From Telmatactis stephensoni (taxonomy: Eukaryota > Cnidaria > Anthozoa > Actiniaria > Isophelliidae), in assembly GCA_029948255.1 (NCBI GenBank), contig JALIZF010001832.1:186001-250000 (forward strand): a stretch of 64,000 nucleotides of DNA, read 5' to 3'. Below, piece after piece: positions 62,153 to 64,000 of the stretch. Made by a program: the position numbers and the translations under genes. Every line of letters begins with the position of its first letter. The first letter of the stretch is position 1. Under the pieces are notes generated by a model. It saw only the letters and a program-made list of their open reading frames with translations. It was not told the DNA's origin and made no database searches.

Positions 62153-63854
62153 TTAAACTCTTCTAGGTTTAAAACCATTCTTTTTCTCTTTAGCAAGACT
62201 CCATACATGGCGCCGGAAATTCTTACTTTGAAGTGAATAAACTACAGGGTTGATACTCGAGTTAACAACAGCACAAAAAGCTATGATTTCTGATCTCAAA
62301 TAAACATATTTCGGGATAAGGTTTAAAGTTGAGAGCAGATCGACAATGATCCACGGAAGCCAACATATGTTAAAAACAATTATAACAATGCCAAGAACTT
62401 TGGTTAATTGACGACGAGATAAAAAGATTGTTTTATTGGTTACTCTGATTTTCTTGTTTTCGCCTGTCCACAAATATCTGAAACAAATGAAATTGCATTG
62501 ATCAGTGTCATTATAATACATTTATTATTAATATTAAGAGACATCCCCGAGCTTTTCGTTATTAAGATGTTCCTCAAAACTTCTTCGATTGTGGACTGAT
62601 AAGCATTGAAGTGGCTTTCCGATCAGTATCACATTTAGGATTTTTTTAATTAAGAGGAGATTTTTTTCAATGACGAGCAATAATGGCGAAAAGCGCCAAA
62701 AACTAGACCTTCGTGCGAGTTTTAATCCAAATTTTCGTTCTGGATTAACACTCAAATCCTTTTTCTACCGGTTCAAAACTGATGTACCAAGATAAAATAC
62801 CCGTTTAAAACGGATTTTTGAATTGTACAAAGACTTTTTCTTGAAGTTGTGTTGGGATTAAGCTTTTTCAAGCTGAATATAAAGAAAACATTTAGTAAAT
62901 GAGCAAATGAAGGCCTAAACCTCATTTTCGATTCAAATTTTCGCTTTGGATTAACACTTTGATTCAAATTTCATTGGCCAAAACTACTTACAAACAACTT
63001 AAACTTTCTGACAGAAATGATTTTAGTCTTGTACAACAGCTATTCTTCAACTCAGGAGTTTGTGTCGTTCACTGCTCGAACTTGAAAAAAATCCCCTCTT
63101 AATTAGCAGTTGTACTAGATGAAATATTAGGAAATTTAATGCCTAAATTTCTTTTACTTATGTCTTTATTGCCAATAGTAAATTAAAACAAACATTATGT
63201 TATTGCATTAACTACAGTATAATGATTTGAAAGAGAGCTCCGACATAGTTATTGTTTCTTCGTTTACCTGAATATCTGCCCATACGAAGCTCCAATGATA
63301 ATCATAGGCACTATATACATGGACACTAACAAAACAATTTTATAGAATGTCGGGAAGCTATCCTGAGTCAGAGCATCCCAACATGCAATTCTTTCTTTCT
63401 TAAAAGTTAAGAACACAAGCGAAGGAGAGGAGATAGCTGCAGCAATGAGCCAAACAAGTGGAATAAGAATTTTGAGTTTCTTGGTGGTTGCTTTGCGGCG
63501 ACTGTAGAAGGGCCATATTATTGCCACGGCGCGTTCGATTGCCAGTATTGCTATAGTATATAGAGATACTATAGCGCTCAAATAGACCGCAGCACTCATT
63601 ATAGAACAAAGTATATGACCATTAGTACCCCATGTTGTTGAAACAACCAGATGAATTGCACCACACACTCCCAAACCTAAGTCACCAACTGCAAGGTTGA
63701 CTAAAAGAAACGAAGTGAAATTGTGAAGGTGTTTACACCGATATACAACCACAATAACCAAAATGTTGCCAGCGATGTTGACCGTAAAGGCTATACTGTA
63801 TAGTGCTCTAAATAAATACGATATTTCCTTGGTTGTCATAGTTTCGTTTTTCAT
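62153..63854 (-). CDS. Class A (rhodopsin-like) G-protein-coupled receptor, two exons
   Basis: Exons on the complement: 63268-63854 and 62153-62477, joined in phase (AG|A, Arg196), giving 303 residues. Seven hydrophobic segments are visible. Class A landmarks: GN in TM1 (Gly29-Asn30), NLAVGD in TM2 (Asp58), the disulfide pair Cys83 and Cys148, CWLP in TM6 (234-237) and NPVVY in TM7 (272-276). The usual DRY at the end of TM3 is ERA (97-99), so the tyrosine is lost. N-glycosylation sites lie in the short N-terminus (NET). The C-tail is short and basic, with no palmitoyl cysteine. The ligand cannot be told from sequence; a peptide or amine receptor of the expanded cnidarian sets is likely. The gene lies antisense just past the last visible patatin exon and may be nested in that gene's intron. 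Confidence 0.93.
62646..63105. repeat. Inverted-repeat-bounded insertion in the GPCR intron
   Basis: TTAATTAAGAGGAGATTTTT at the left and AAAAAAATCCCCTCTTAATT at the right are reverse complements with one mismatch. Inside, two diverged direct repeats carry the phrase TCAAATTTTCG.T..GGATTAACAC (62730-62750 and 62930-62957). It is probably a small transposon filling most of the 790-bp intron. Confidence 0.5.
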
Positions 63855-64000
63855 TCAGGAAAACCCGACTGGCGCCACCACTTTTCAGGTCTTTTCCAAC
63901 TGATGTCTTTTTTACCACTTTCAAGCATTACTGACCATACGGAGACGCGCGCTGCTCATTAAATAAGTGAAACAAATTAAAAAACACCTGCAATCGCATT

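Overview
The window is nuclear DNA of an animal, most likely a cnidarian (coral or sea-anemone type). It is AT-rich, its genes are split by short GT-AG introns, and the non-coding DNA is full of small inverted-repeat transposons (MITEs). One gene is a giant cadherin with an EGF/laminin-G membrane-proximal region of the kind described in Nematostella. The species itself cannot be fixed from the sequence.

Layout. (1) 1-2134, plus strand: the last three exons of a coiled-coil protein whose C-terminal helical block resembles TTC3/DZIP3/RNF214 proteins but stops without a RING finger. (2) 3513-15847, minus strand: a complete 15-exon WDR12 gene (ribosome biogenesis factor, 444 aa, all exon phases consistent). 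Its introns have collected a tRNA-derived SINE, two related terminal-inverted-repeat elements each carrying an internal 11-bp minisatellite, and a broken non-LTR retrotransposon. (3) 15848-18835: intergenic repeats, among them a 373-bp MITE. (4) 18836-40214, plus strand: a roughly 4,660-residue cadherin in about 21 exons. It has about 32 cadherin repeats, then EGF-LamG-EGF-LamG-EGF, one transmembrane helix, and a cytoplasmic tail that resembles a classical-cadherin juxtamembrane motif and then becomes histidine-rich with four W-L-T-P repeats. As written, its reading frame is broken by several single-base indels. (5) 40215-56465: about 16 kb with no convincing gene, but with several datable mobile elements (PIF/Harbinger-like with TAA duplication, hAT-like with 8-bp duplication), a recent 154-bp tandem duplication and a long (TTTA)n array. 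(6) 56466-61969 and probably beyond the window, plus strand: a patatin-like phospholipase with an intact GGGxKG / GxSxG / DGG catalytic set. (7) 62153-63854, minus strand: a two-exon rhodopsin-class GPCR (303 aa), probably nested antisense inside a patatin intron.

The genes look functionally unrelated: ribosome assembly, adhesion, lipid hydrolysis and signalling. The main points of interest are the minisatellite-bearing MITEs with perfect 9-bp target duplications, the unusual cadherin tail and its Ser-rich/RRRR/Gly-Ser insertions, and a 109-bp copy of cadherin coding sequence inserted in the cadherin's own intron with a 13-bp target duplication.
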